Source of the DNA: Chlamydoabsidia padenii
Lineage: Eukaryota > Mucoromycota > Mucoromycetes > Mucorales > Cunninghamellaceae
Direction of reading: 5' to 3'
DNA: 64,000 bases
Assembly (NCBI GenBank): GCA_025330725.1
Contig: JAIWND010000028.1
Span: 181,501-245,500, forward strand
Below are positions 26,579 through 37,941 of the stretch, one piece after another; the first letter of the stretch is position 1; the number at the start of each line of letters is the position of its first letter. A model generated the notes under the pieces. It worked only from the letters and a program-made list of their open reading frames with translations. It was not told the origin of the DNA and did no database searches. Position numbers and translations under genes: made by a program.

Positions 26579-28297
26579 ATGAATACCAACTACGATCTAT
26601 TAAAAGATCAATCCATTTATACAATGGCCACTCATCTTGTATCCTTAATATCCAGCGTGCTATTAATGCTCATACTGGGGTGCACTCGTTTCATCGTTTA
26701 TGGAGATCATGCTTTTTGGAATGACTATCGCATTGTTTTGTATCTTTTATTATTTATGACATGGACCTACTTTATGGATTCTCTGATCTTCTTGATTCAT
26801 ACTTCAGTCTCATTCTCTTGTCCTATCTACCTCTTCTTCCAATTCTGGTTATCAAATCAATCGACAATGCTTACAAGTGCCTTTGCTGTTTTATTGGTGC
26901 GGCGTTTCAAACTGACAAGCTTTTACTTGTAAATCATTACCTCGCCTCCCATTTTTTTCTTTTTCTTTTTCTCACTTTTATTTTATTGTGTTGAATCCAG
27001 GTTCATTCCATTCTCTATCTCTCTCTTATTGGGCTTGATCTCTTTTGCTTTTACTCAACAGCCCTCTTTACAATACTGTTGGTACGGTAATAGTAAGTTT
27101 AATCATAAAGATGAAAAGAAGGAAACGGATCTAACCCTCTTTATTTAGATAATCAAGTCGAAGCGCTTACTCTTTACGCCATCCCACAGGGAATCTGCAT
27201 CTTGTTTAATCTTGGAGTGATTCTTTACGTGCTGATCACCAAGTCGTCTTCTTTACCAACAAGTTATACCATTTATTTGCTCATTCCTTTGGTTACTCAG
27301 CTGGGAAACCTTGTCGCAAAAGTATACAATAGGTAAACTCATTATCAAATCAAGTGGAGGTGCATGATACTTATTTTTTATATATATATATATATATCTT
27401 TAACATTATTACAGTGTCAACAACAACAATGGTGCCTTGATTAGATGGGCACTACTAACTAATGGTCTAGGCGGTGTCATTATCTTCTTGGTCTTCTTCC
27501 TGGATCCACTCTTTTGGCACGGAGCAACCATGTTATCGCGATCCATCTTCTCCAAGGCCGCTGATGATGAAGAAACGACACTTGGAAACAAGCGACATAC
27601 CAATCTGACTGACACGAGCGATCTTGAATCCATCAAATCAACAAGCTCCATCTCTGCTCCTGTGATGACGACATTGAAAGCACCCTCTCATCGACAATAT
27701 TACCAATCTTCTCTCTCACCGCATCAACGCGATACACCTATAATCCTATTTCCACCACCACCACCACCACCACAGTTCACACCTGGTAACCCGACCTCAC
27801 TCGAAGTGGATGAATCTGATTTTGTCGATATATTTGTCAAACCACAGGTAGATACATCATCAAACAACAACAACAGCAGCACTCCTGGGGTATTATCACC
27901 TACTACTATATGTTATGAAATGGAGGATGCAGTACCATGGCGGGTATTGGAAGCCGACGATACGGACGAACCAACACTTCCTCGTACCTCCTCTGTCTCA
28001 TCCCACCGAAAAGAAGAAAGCTGGCTATCACTTTATGACGAAGATACAAAGGAAGAAGATGACCCTCGGATCAATACTTTACACTTATCCTCTTCATTCT
28101 CTTCCTCTTCCTCTTCTCCAACCGTTATGTCTGAATGGTTGACTCGGCGTGGTGATTCATTCGATGGGATGCGTGAACAGGTGGGTCGGACATCTAGAAG
28201 TATTCGCCGATGGTGTCGTAATGTTAACAAGCTCGACGATGATCTGCCGCATGAAGACTCAAGATTACATGTGGTCCATGAAGAACAATCCCAATAG
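26579..28297 (+). CDS. Seven-transmembrane receptor-like protein (cAMP-receptor/GPR type)
   Basis: Four exons (26579-26928, 27001-27092, 27149-27332, 27415-28297) give 502 residues. The first about 270 residues hold about seven hydrophobic segments, including LVSLISSVLLMLILG, FIPFSISLLLGLISFAF and IPQGICILFNLGVILYVLI, with the loop motif QYCWYGN before the fifth, as in Dictyostelium cAMP-receptor-like and fungal GPR-type receptors. The remaining about 230 residues form a cytosolic Ser/Thr/Pro-rich tail with seven Pro in a row, typical of a regulated C-tail that would be phosphorylated. It is likely a plasma-membrane G-protein-coupled receptor. The ligand cannot be inferred, and another polytopic family is possible. 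Confidence 0.75.
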
Positions 28298-28456
28298 ATA
28301 TAGTTGTACTTTTTAGTTATAGTAGCTTTTATTTTTATGTATGTATGTTATAGTGTATATGATGTGTATGTATAGAAATAAAACAGATGTTTATTATCGT
28401 GTCCTCTCCTTCTCTCAGATGACTACTATTTAAAAGGAGACTGGACAATTTATGTA

Positions 28457-28505
<49 letters not shown>

Positions 28506-28889
28506 CAAAAGAAGTAGCTCCCCCATCTTTACTTTTATTGTTCATGCGTTTATCGGGTTCCTTTCCGTATATGGTCAGAAGCGAAAAGTAGGATGATCTT
28601 CTTACTCCCTTTCTTTTGGGGGCAAGAGTCACATACCCATAATTACTAGCTTTATATAGACAAGTTAAAAAAAAAAAAGACAAATTGCTTGTTTGATTTT
28701 TATTGGTTTGATGAATGATTATATATAAGTATTTGTATGTATAAAAGAGAGGAGGGGTAAAAAAAAGTGATAACAATAGTAGGTACTAAGAATAATAAGA
28801 GTAAAGAGTAACAAGGATAAATGTATATGTATATAAGTGAAAAAAAAAAAAAAGTCTATGGTATAAGTGTTTTGGTGCCCATCCGATTA
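28298..28889. other. Convergent 3' region with poly-T tract
   Basis: 3' flanks of the 7TM gene (AATAAA near 28377) and of the kinase gene. A T run of about 41 lies at 28461-28501. Nothing else supported. Confidence 0.7.
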
Positions 28890-31800
28890 TTATTCTTCTT
28901 CTTCTTCTTCGATGATCATCTTGTTGGCCATAGAGGGACGGTCGTTCATGCCATAAACACTGAGTCTTGATCGGGGAGCAAATTCGAATCGTCGAGGTGC
29001 CTTGGAAGAAGTCTATAGAAAAAAAGTAATTTAGTCTCAATGCAGTTCGTTCCCCTCCCCAATGTCCTTACCAATAATGCAGGTGATGATTTAGAAGATT
29101 GAGGTTTCAAAGGCAGGTCGTCAGTCAGCTTCTTTTCTTGTCCGTCCTCTTCTTCCATGGTAGGTGGCGTCGGTGGTAAGACAGAAAGGAAGGATTCCAC
29201 CTTGTTGTTGTTGTTGTTGTTGTCGTTGAAGGAAGTTGTCGAAGAGGATGAGATGGGTTTGATCTTTGTCATGCTATTATTGAAGGTAGGAAATGTCGGG
29301 ATGGTTGAAGAAGGTTCATTGTCAGGTGGAGTCAATGGGGGTGATGGTTGCTGTTGTTGCTGTTGTTGTTGTACGGGCTGTTTTTGCTGGGCTGGCCGAG
29401 GTAAACATTGGTTTTGGTAACACTGACGATTGTTACTGTTTTTGCTATTGTTTGTATAAATGGCGGCAGGTGGAGCAGGTGGAGGTAATGGTTGATGATA
29501 CATGGGATTCCTTTTTTCACAGATATCCACTTCACTGACATGACTAGGTACCGCTGTACTGCTAACATATTTTGGTGTGGTGATGATTGATAATGCATCT
29601 GTCGTTGGTCGTGTTGACATTGTCGCAGTCGGAGGAGGAGGTGATAGCGTCGTGGTGTTAAAGTGGGCCGTCGATTTTTGTAGTGGTACATCGATTCCCC
29701 CATAATTTGGTTCTTGCAGCATATGTCGTCGATACTTTTGTGTGCCAGATCGATAGATAGGAGCAGTCAGTTCACTTTGACCAACAGAACCATATGGCTT
29801 GAGAGATGGAGAGGAATCGAAATCACGGTAGCTGACAAGTTGTTGCCGATGTTGTTGATTTTGTTGCCACAAGGAAGAAGGTCTTGTAGGAGTTTGATGT
29901 GAGCCATTTTCCAGTTTACCGTTTTGATTGTTACCGAACCATGATTTGACAGAAGTAAACCAACCAGACCTATCAGAGGAGGACGCCACAGACGAGATCG
30001 ATTGACGAGATGATTTGTTTTGCACGGAATAACCTCCAGATGAGTTGACACAAGTTGAAGACGTCGAGGAGGAAGATGATGATCGAGGAGGTAGAGGTGT
30101 TCTTGTCGTAATCGTTGTGATTGGTTTATCCATCTGAGAATAAGACATGGTGGTCCCTGAAGAGATAGTTTGTGTCATTCGGTCAACCATAATCGCAGTA
30201 GCAGGTGGTGATGATATTGTTTGACAGGCTGCATCTTTAGTTGTTGCACGAACTTGATCAGTGTGTCGCCTTTGTACTGGTGAAGAATCATGACGTTGAT
30301 GTTGATGTTTTTCCATAAGCATCTTCCATAGTGTATTTGACGTACCGCATGTATCAGATCGCATAGATTGGACAATATGTTCATCAAACCCAGCAGACAC
30401 CAATGCCGCCGCCACCAGTTGTTCAGTGTGAGTCATAGAATTGTCATAATGAGTACCAGAGGAGATAGGTCGAATGGATTCCCGGCTTGATGGTAAAGAC
30501 AATGGCAACGAGGAGCGAAAAGGAATGTTGGTTGTAGATCGAGTGCTGTTAACAGTGGGTGCAGGTGCTGAGAATCGAGGAGACCGAGAGAGATACTTGG
30601 CCTTGTCATCAGGTCGCATCATACCGAGGCTGAATCGTACCTGTGGTGAGAATTTAGATCCATCCGAGTGATTGCTCATGCTTTTTCGATAGTTTTGTTG
30701 CTGCATCAGATCGCCCATTTTCCCATTAAAGTCAGAATTGGTGCTGATAAAACTGGCCTCCGTCACCAAATCATCTTCGTCTTCTTCCAATAGGTCGTTC
30801 TTGAATCGAGGATTAGAGAAGATGGAATCCAAATCAGATCTGCTGGAGTAACGTGTTGAGGAAGAGCTGTCATCATCATCATCGTCCACATCGTCATTAT
30901 CATCGTTACAGTCCGTTATCGAATCGTCGTGGCGAGATGGCATGTCGTTGTTATCGTCCATCAAGGCAGTTTGCATCCAACGATGATTAATGATTTGGTC
31001 GATAGTCAATCGTTCAGTTGGATCACGTTTCAAAAGTTGAGCGATCAAGTCCTGAGCATCAGGAGAGAAGTAGAAGGGCATATCGTAATCCACATTGACA
31101 ATCTTGCGTTGAGTCACAACTTCAGAATCATCATCAAAAGGTAATTCCCCAGCCAAAAGAGTATAAAGAATGACACCTAGAGACCAAATATCCGTTTCTA
31201 AAATAACAAATGAAAAAAAAGAAAAAGGTGAGTTGTAGAGTCCAGAGTGTTGATTTGCATATAAAGAATTTACCAGGTCCAGTGTACTTTTGGCGCATGA
31301 TCACCTCTAATTCAATTAAAAAAGAAAGGAGGTTAGACCGTTTAAACGTTTTTGTGTGACCAATGTGAGTTTCTCTTTTCCTATTGTTCCACCCACTACA
31401 ATTTAATTAACCCCATTTTCCCTTACCTGGAGCAGAATACCCAAGACTACCACAAAAGGTTTCCAATAGTTGCTTGTTATCAGTGAATCGAGCAAAGCCA
31501 AAATCACAAATCTTCAAGTTGTCATTAATATCCAGCAAGATGTTCTCCAATTTGAGATCCCGATGGACGATACCTTGGCGATGACAAAGTTGTAAAGCAC
31601 TTGTGAGTTGTTGTAACCATCGTTGGACCCGAGATTCAGAGAATCGACCGGTAGAAGCCAAGAGATCAAAGAGTTCCCCATTTGGACAGTATTCAGAGAA
31701 GATATGGATCGAGGATTCGGTAAGAATGATTTCGTATATTTTGACAATATTAGGATGATCCAATTGTCGATGGTGATGGATTTCTCGGGCGATCATCGAA

Positions 31801-32164
31801 GCATGTTGTTTGCTGATTTTCTTTACTGCAACTTGTTGACCAGTTAATTTGTGTGTGCCCAATTTAACTTTACCATAGGTTCCCTAAAATAAAGATACAA
31901 AAAGAGTAATCAATATAGGTAATAAGAGGAAAAAGGAGGAGTAGTTTTATAATTAAACTTACTTCACCAATAGTTTCCCCTATCGTATAACAACCCACCG
32001 ACGTCATTTCACGAGAGGAGAGTTCTTTTAACAGATCATTATAATCTGCTGCTAACTAGATTCAAAGATAATAAACAGGTTAGTCGGCGGTTTTCTTTGT
32101 TGTCATTCTTGTTACTTACTTTGGCTTTTTGGTTACGTAGACTTGATCGTTTATAAGAAGACAT
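28890..32164 (-). CDS. CAMKL-type serine/threonine protein kinase
   Basis: Six exons (32164-32120, 32055-31963, 31883-31427, 31306-31274, 31197-29072, 29012-28890) give 958 residues. The kinase domain (about residues 38-280) is complete: Gly loop IGEGTYGKV, VAVKK lysine, HRDLKLEN catalytic loop, DFGFA, activation segment with FCGSLGYSAPE, and DIWSLGVIL. This set and the LPFDD loop point to the CAMK-like group (Kin4/Frk1, Snf1 and Nuak relatives). The long C-terminal region (about 670 residues) is disordered: an Asp run of about 10, Ser-rich blocks, Pro/Gln tracts and a final run of six Glu. It contains no UBA or KA1 domain that I can see, so the exact subfamily is open. It probably acts in the cytosol on polarity, cell-cycle or stress targets. 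Confidence 0.92.
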
Positions 32165-32554
32165 TATAGTATACATAAAAGTAGTAGTTGGTGTTATTTA
32201 TCAAAGGAATGGGAAGGGATAGTTTGCACGTCGAAACGAGAAACAAACAAAGAAGAAGAGAGAAGAAGAAGAAGAGGAGAGAGAGAGAGAGAAGTGTTTT
32301 CTTTTCTATTCTAATATACAATAGTGAAAAAAAAAAAAAAAAAAAAAAAGGTAGGATGGAGGTATAAGTTGGAATATGATGTAGAGTGTGATAGAGTTAG
32401 ATATGGGACATTAATTAAGGTAAAAAAGATAAAAGGAATGATAGATAGTGATGAAAAGGGGAGAAGAGGAATGTAAAGGGGTGTCGGTGGAAAAGGTGGT
32501 GTGGGTGAAAGAAAAGAGAAAGAAAAGAGAAAGAAAAAGTTAAATTGGGGGAGT

Positions 32555-32555
<1 letters not shown>

Positions 32556-32610
<55 letters not shown>
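32556..32610 (+). repeat. Poly-A tract (about 55 bp)
   Basis: Uninterrupted A run, the longest in the window. Confidence 0.9.
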
Positions 32611-32613
<3 letters not shown>

Positions 32614-33111
32614 TGATCGTTTTCTCAATTTGGTATTTGCTCAATGTCGCACGATTATTCTAACCTCATGAAAATGTAAGCTTTTTCTTTTTCATTGATT
32701 TCATTCTATTATATGCAACCCTTTACTAGATTGATTAACATTCAAATGAACCAACTGCAAGTACTTGTGTATATCATTTCACTACTTGATTGGTTAATTT
32801 GTGTGTATGAGCAACGAAGGACGAGCTTAGGCGGAGTTTGAATGGGGCAACATTGGCTCATTTTAAATTTCTGTCCCCTCTCGATTCTTTCTCTTTGACA
32901 ACATTTGGAGGCATCTTTGTTCTCATCCAGAAACGAAACTACAACAACTCAGCAGTATGGTCACCTTACATGAGTACTTGCATTAGGTGTATGGTAAGTA
33001 ACTGAACAGTCAAATTGTATCAACTCTTTTAACTAACACTTTCTTGATCATCTATCCTTGACCTTTAATAGATAACGAAACCTGACATATTCTCTTCTTT
33101 TATATGTAAGC

Positions 33112-33420
33112 ATGACAACATATAGTTCAACAAACGATTCAGACTTGCCTGCGAAACCCCTTCACTTTAGCATATCACCGCCACAACTGTTGATGCAAGG
33201 TATAATATTAACCACACTTCCCATCAAAACGAAGGGTATGGAATGATCGAAACTACTGGTGGGTATTGACGTCGATGGGTTTACGAATGCCTTTTGACTA
33301 CAAGGATCATCTAGGTAGGTGGTGGAAAGACAATGAAATACATGTTTTGTATGATTGACTAAAAGATGATTGGTTTATCATAGGGAAGAGGATTTGGCTC
33401 TGATAAGCAGCACTAGACGA
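33112..33420 (+). pseudogene. Possible gene relic
   Basis: ATG 33112 opens a 29-codon protein-like frame (starting MTTYSSTNDSDLPAKPLHFS) that ends at a GTATAA donor. Downstream pieces (NYWWVLTSMGLRMPFDYKD near 33252, then an AG and a short frame to a stop near 33412) are coding-like, but I found no splice path that keeps them in one frame. AATAAA-like sequence follows at about 33600. A decayed gene or a noncoding transcript both fit. Confidence 0.25.
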
Positions 33421-33850
33421 TATTATTCAACCTTGCGACCAACATCAACATTCATAAGAAATGGATCGACACTTTTTATTTGTTATAGACATCAATGGGT
33501 GGCGTCTATTACCATAGTTAATTCTTAAACTAGTTATTTTAATCATCCTAATTACCCCTCATATAACCCCATTATTAGATTAGTTTCCCCCTTTAACCAA
33601 TAAATGACAAACACAATGATTACTCTTTTGTGTGTGTGTGTGTATAAAGGTTGCATTATTGCGTCTTGTTAAAACTTGCATATTCATGTCCCGACCGCTG
33701 GCTCACCACCCATAGCATGAAAAAGGAGGGGGGGGGACTTTCAGTCACGTAGCCCTGGACTGAACGGGATTTGAAAAAATAAAAAAAGTTACACCTGAAT
33801 AACAAAATAACACATACTCTCTCTCTTTTCCTTCTCCCATCTCCTTTATA

Positions 33851-34313
33851 ATGAACGCCTTCTCCAACGTTTTCCGTCGCGCATACAGCACCAAATCTCT
33901 CGTTCCTCCCAACATTGCTGCTGCCACCAAGGTCGGTAGCGGTGCTGCCAAGGATGGACAAATGACGGAATTGGTTTCCTTCTACAAGGTAAAACTGCCA
34001 GAAACGAACAATCCAACGATACTCACCTTTTTATTTCTATATAATAGAACTTACCCAAGGGTGCTGCCAATGTGGCCAAGCCTTCTGGTCCATGGGGTCG
34101 TTACAAGGCTCGTTACATTGATGGTGACAATGCATCCATCACCCCCTTCCTCCACCTCCTCGGTCTCATCTTCATCACTGGTTACTCCATTGATTATCAC
34201 TTCCACTTGAGTAAGTCTGATAAAAAAAAAGGGTACATGTCAACACTGATCACTAACCATGACCCCCCCTTTTTTTTTGAATAGAGCACCACAAGAACGT
34301 CGAACACCATTAG
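33851..34313 (+). CDS. ATP17: Mitochondrial F1Fo ATP synthase subunit f
   Basis: Three exons (33851-33988, 34048-34210, 34285-34313) give 109 residues. Subunit f is a small single-pass protein of the Fo stator in the inner mitochondrial membrane. A basic, Ser/Ala-rich N-terminus (FSNVFRRAYSTKS) fits a mitochondrial presequence. The family core MTELVSFYKNLPKGAANVAK is followed by a Gly-Pro-Trp-Gly-Arg-Tyr-Lys stretch, a transmembrane helix (PFLHLLGLIFITGYSIDY) and a His/Lys tail ending NVEHH. The length matches the family. A motif variant lies 86 bases before the ATG and a pyrimidine-rich leader follows it. Confidence 0.9.
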
Positions 34314-34532
34314 AATACAATTATAAAACACATATCCGAAATAGTATCTACACTTTTACATTGACCCCCCCCCACGTAGTTGTAGTCTAGTCTCTGTATA
34401 CACAATAAAGTCCAAATTGGTTTTTGTATAATGATTTATTAAAGGGATTATAAAGATGATTAAAATGGGATATTGATAAGGGTGATAATATGTATTAAAT
34501 GTTAAATGTCAAGTCTATGCATGTATGTACAA

Positions 34533-34874
34533 GAATACCTACAAGAGGTACTTATCTGTGAAGACTTGATCGAAAAGTGCGCTACATGGAAAAAGAATCC
34601 TGATATCGACAATCATGCAAAACAGGTAATGATGGATAGTACTTCCTTTGGTTGTCATGTGCAAAGGGTAAGACTCTTATTCGTCATCACTAGACAAAGA
34701 GTCTTCCCAACCTATCCTTTGCACATGACAACCAAAGGAAGTACTATCCATCATTACCTGTTTTGCATGATTGTCGATATCAGGATTCTTTTTCCATGTA
34801 GCGCACTTTTTGATCAGGTCTTCACGGATGAGTCTGTATCCGACTTCAGGGACAAGTACCTGTTGTAGGTATTC
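34533..34874. repeat. Large inverted repeat overlapping the end of the RTC4-domain gene
   Basis: The left arm (about 34533-34667) is the reverse complement of the right arm (about 34716-34874), nearly perfect apart from a deletion of about 20 bases in the left arm. An inner pair AAGACTCTT (34670-34678) / AAGAGTCTT (34697-34705) extends the stem around an 18-base loop. The right arm is coding sequence of the RTC4-domain gene (minus strand); the left arm lies just past its stop codon. Of the 363 bases between ATP17 and this gene's stop, the first about 220 are 3' flanks and the rest is this arm. Confidence 0.92.
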
Positions 34875-35497
34875 CAATGGTGTTTGAGGAGCGGCACTGG
34901 TCTTGTTAATTATACCAGGATGCAAGTACATTTCAGCCAAATGGGTTTGTATGACTGAAGACCCTTTTGGCCCATAATATCCTGGCTAGAGATATATAAA
35001 AGATGATGAGTATACAACAATAACACCCTCCCCCGCCACCCTTTCTTACTTACCAGCACCTTTTCAAATCGATGGATGAGTGCCGCTGAGCTTCGGGCCC
35101 TGTTTTTACCTAGGCTCTTGTATGCCTCCAATGCCATGTCCCGGTAGGTGCTTGCCAGAGTATTCGAGATGACTTGATCCAATTCGGTCTTGAATCCAAG
35201 AATACGGCCCTTGATTTTATCAAAACGAATCACAGAAGGCCATCCGCATTTATCACCTTCAGGTCTGACCACCAATTCCGTACGATGCAGTTCACAAAAG
35301 GCATCTCTTTCCAAATGGGACACAGGACGTTGCAGAGGACAGTTCATTGACACAGACTTGTTCTTGTTGCCACGAGACTTGGATGCTTGTTGTTTAAGAT
35401 ATGCCAGGTTCTTTCGTTCGATTTCCTTGTATGCCTTCAACACGGTCCGAGAGTTCTTGAGGTTCAAATCTGACTGACAATAAGGACAAGACACTAT

Positions 35498-35533
<36 letters not shown>

Positions 35534-36242
35534 AGAGTATAGTTAGTTAGTCGGTTATATAATCCTTGGCAAAGGTGGACTTACCATGTCCTTCGGCTAG
35601 TGCTTTTGGTGTTTCAAGTTCTGGTAGTGAAGTTGGTGGGAGAAGATGTTGATGTTGTCTGATGATGTGTTTCTTTGGGATCACAAGTATGTCGGTAGGT
35701 TGTTTTTTGCTGGTATCGGATTTTGATTTATACTTCTTGGTGGTACTATTGTTGTTCGGGAGATCAGGTGTGGTGTTTTGCTTTCGTTTAAGGCCCCGTT
35801 TGTTGACAGCACAATCCGAATCGTTGGCAACTTTTTTCTTTGGTTGAGTTTCCCGTTTGGATGACTTGTTGGCTTTTCCCTTGATGGCATAAGTATTGCG
35901 GTTTACAGCAGCAGGAGTTATTGGACTTGGTGATGGTGTTGCTTTGACATTGCTTTGACGTTGTCGCTTGTGTTTGGCATAGTTCTTGGGTAAATCCTTG
36001 TCGACTGTAGGAATGGCAATAGGAATGCCACGAGATCGTCTTTTTTGTAAGGACTGCATTAATGGTGGTTTGTTGTTGTTGTTGTTATCGCTGTTGTTTC
36101 GACGCTGTCGCTTGTTTTCAGATCTATTGTTGTTGAGATTGGCGAGAGGTCTTTTTCTTTGAATTTCAGGCACAGAGGAGGACTGAGGTGTTGTTATACT
36201 CTTTGTCGTTTGTGGTGAGTTGGTTTTGTTCCTAAGTTGCAT
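34677..36242 (-). CDS. RTC4-like domain protein
   Basis: Three exons (36242-35585, 35493-35054, 34985-34677) give 468 residues. The first about 215 residues are disordered and very basic (Lys/Arg-rich, Asn runs), suggesting a nuclear protein. A CPYCQ pair opens exon 2 at about residue 220, followed by a helical domain with CPLQRPVSHLERDAFCELHR, WPSVIRFDKI and, in exon 3, PGYYGPKGSSVIQ and LVPEVGYRLIREDLI. This is the arrangement of the RTC4-like domain, named from yeast Rtc4 (telomere-capping genetics) and found in fungal chromatin-associated proteins. Its biochemical role is not settled. The last about 66 codons lie in the right arm of an inverted repeat whose other arm is just downstream. 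The intron before exon 2 contains about 37 T on the coding strand. Confidence 0.85.
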
Positions 36243-36927
36243 CTTGTAAAAGTTATATAAAATTGAAGAGAGAGAGAGAGAGAGATAGAGAGAAAGAGAG
36301 AGAAAGAGAGAGAGAAAATTGGAAAGCAAAATAAGGAGAAATTTATAATACGCAAAATTTTCTATATTTAAACCCCATAGGGAACTCATTAGCATTTACG
36401 CCTTTCCCAATAAACTAAATGAATGGATAATAATGTTATGATAACAACAAATGTGGTTATTTGTTTGTTAGTTATAGGTAATCTACATTAGGAAGGAGGG
36501 GGGCAGATCAGTAGATTACATATTGTTGCAATCGCCTTTCCAACTAGCCATATCGGAATTTGAAAAATACTTGTACCTGTCACTGGTAAAGGACAAAGTT
36601 AAAGACAGCTGTTTATTTATCAACATTGCTACTGATTAAAAAAGGACAAGATAAACAATGAAGTTATGACACCTGCCCCTTCAATCAAAACCACATTAAA
36701 TATATCAGAGTGATGATAATAGGGACAAAAGTCATAGCAAGTATATTATTATACATACATAGTCAGTATCATGTCATTTTATTGTTAGTTTAAGTAAATT
36801 GGTAGAGGGAATATACAACATGGTTACTGTTAAATTTAAAAAGATAATTATATAAAAGACTATGTAAATTAGAGGAGCCAGTTCTAATTAGACCAAGTCC
36901 AAGACGATCTAGACACCTTTTTTTTTT
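36243..36927. other. Intergenic region
   Basis: RTC4-gene promoter with a GA-rich leader (36263-36316), and 3' flank of the Gcn4-like gene. A motif-like tcggaatttgaaa occurs at about 36551. No gene seen. Confidence 0.65.
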
Positions 36928-37728
36928 TTAGTGACCTGATGACGCTCGTGATACCAACAGTTTGCGCGCTTGAGCCAATTCAGTTTCCAGAGCCAATACC
37001 TTTTCACCTTGACTTGATTCCTTCATTTTGGCAAGATCCCGCTGTTTTTCCATCTCCGCCACCTGTAGTATGAGTTGTTCGTTTTGTTTTTCCAGTTCAT
37101 TGATACGTGATTCCAGTCCTTCCATCTTCATGACCTTTCGTAATCTTGATCGTCGAGCAGCGTCCGTATTCTTCATCCGTTTTAATGCAACAGGGTCCAA
37201 TGATTCCGGTGGTGTATGTATCCCGCTCGGTTCCAGGGGTCGTTTTTTACTATTGATGCGTTGTGACATGTCGATGGGAGCTACAGGGGTTTTATTGATA
37301 TACGATGGGTTGATGGCGTCGGGTGTCAAAGTAAGTGGTGGTGTGGGTGGTCGAGGTAGCGGTGTAGGGTATGAGTTTTGTGGTAAAATAGATCTTTGTT
37401 GTTGTTGTTGTTGTTGTATTGATGTCAAGGTGGCTAGTATTTGAAGAATAGGTGCAATTGTAGGTGGTGATGGCAGATTAGGTTTAAAGTTCTGATCTAC
37501 TTCGAGATCACCCACCATAGTTTTGTCATCACACCCAACACTAAAAGATTGTTTTCCACAGTTATCCACTTGTTCTTCTTCTTTTTTGACAATGAGGTTG
37601 TTGTAAAGAGTCTTGCTGTTGTCTGAAGGTAATATGCCGGATTGCCGTAAATCGCTTTCGAGCCAATCATCCAAATTATTCGGATCAATGACAAATTTAT
37701 TGACTTGTTGTTCAGTTTTCATTGCCAT
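36928..37728 (-). CDS. Gcn4/CPC1-like bZIP activator
   Basis: Single exon, 266 residues. The C-terminal bZIP starts with DPVALKRMKNTDAARRSRLR, the Gcn4-type basic region (DPAALKRxxNTxAARRSR), followed by a zipper with regularly spaced Leu/Ile/Val (MEGLESRINELEKQNEQLIL). The N-terminal half is acidic, with LDDWLESDL and a Gln run, typical of an activation domain. Gcn4 proteins induce amino-acid biosynthesis genes on starvation, binding TGACTCA-type sites. Short upstream frames in the leader (listed separately) fit the translational control known for this family. The gene has no intron, unlike most neighbours. Confidence 0.92.
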   Translation of the reverse strand: MAMKTEQQVNKFVIDPNNLDDWLESDLRQSGILPSDNSKTLYNNLIVKKEEEQVDNCGKQSFSVGCDDKTMVGDLEVDQNFKPNLPSPPTIAPILQILATLTSIQQQQQQQRSILPQNSYPTPLPRPPTPPLTLTPDAINPSYINKTPVAPIDMSQRINSKKRPLEPSGIHTPPESLDPVALKRMKNTDAARRSRLRKVMKMEGLESRINELEKQNEQLILQVAEMEKQRDLAKMKESSQGEKVLALETELAQARKLLVSRASSGH

Positions 37729-37845
37729 TGAAGAAGATATAGAGCCAAGATATATAGCAAGAGGAAGACTAATAGAAGAAAGAGAGGAAGAGAAGGGTTT
37801 TAATATTAAGAATGGGAAGAAAAAGAATGTAATCGGTGATTCAAT

Positions 37846-37857
37846 TTATTTATCCAT
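37846..37857 (-). promoter_or_regulatory. Upstream ORF (3 codons) in Gcn4-like leader
   Basis: ATG GAT AAA TAA, 118 bases before the main ATG. Short uORFs of this size are the regulatory elements of Gcn4-class mRNAs. It is only relevant if transcription starts further upstream. Confidence 0.35.
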
Positions 37858-37906
37858 TACCTAAAAACATGCTCTTTGATTGGACGATAAGAATCAACAA
37901 CGCCAT
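37850..37906 (-). promoter_or_regulatory. Upstream ORF (18 codons) in Gcn4-like leader
   Basis: An 18-codon frame starting 178 bases upstream of the main ATG and overlapping the 3-codon uORF in another frame. It contains a second in-frame ATG. It depends on the transcription start, which is unknown. Confidence 0.3.
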
Positions 37907-37941
37907 TTTGAATTTGATTCCCGTCCGACAATGAACGCATG

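Larger units (their letters stand above)
32165..33850. other. Intergenic, with a possible gene relic
   Basis: Kinase promoter with GA-rich simple repeats (32255-32292) and poly-A runs (about 32328-32349 and 32556-32610, the latter about 55 A). A relic is listed separately at 33112. The last 90 bases are the ATP17 promoter with a motif variant ACGGGATTTGAAA at 33764. Confidence 0.55.

Noticed and set aside
34506..34868. A 120-codon plus-strand frame between ATP17 and the RTC4-domain gene
   Set aside because: It runs across the inverted repeat: the first part is a copied fragment of the RTC4-domain coding sequence and the second is its antisense. It is not a separate gene.
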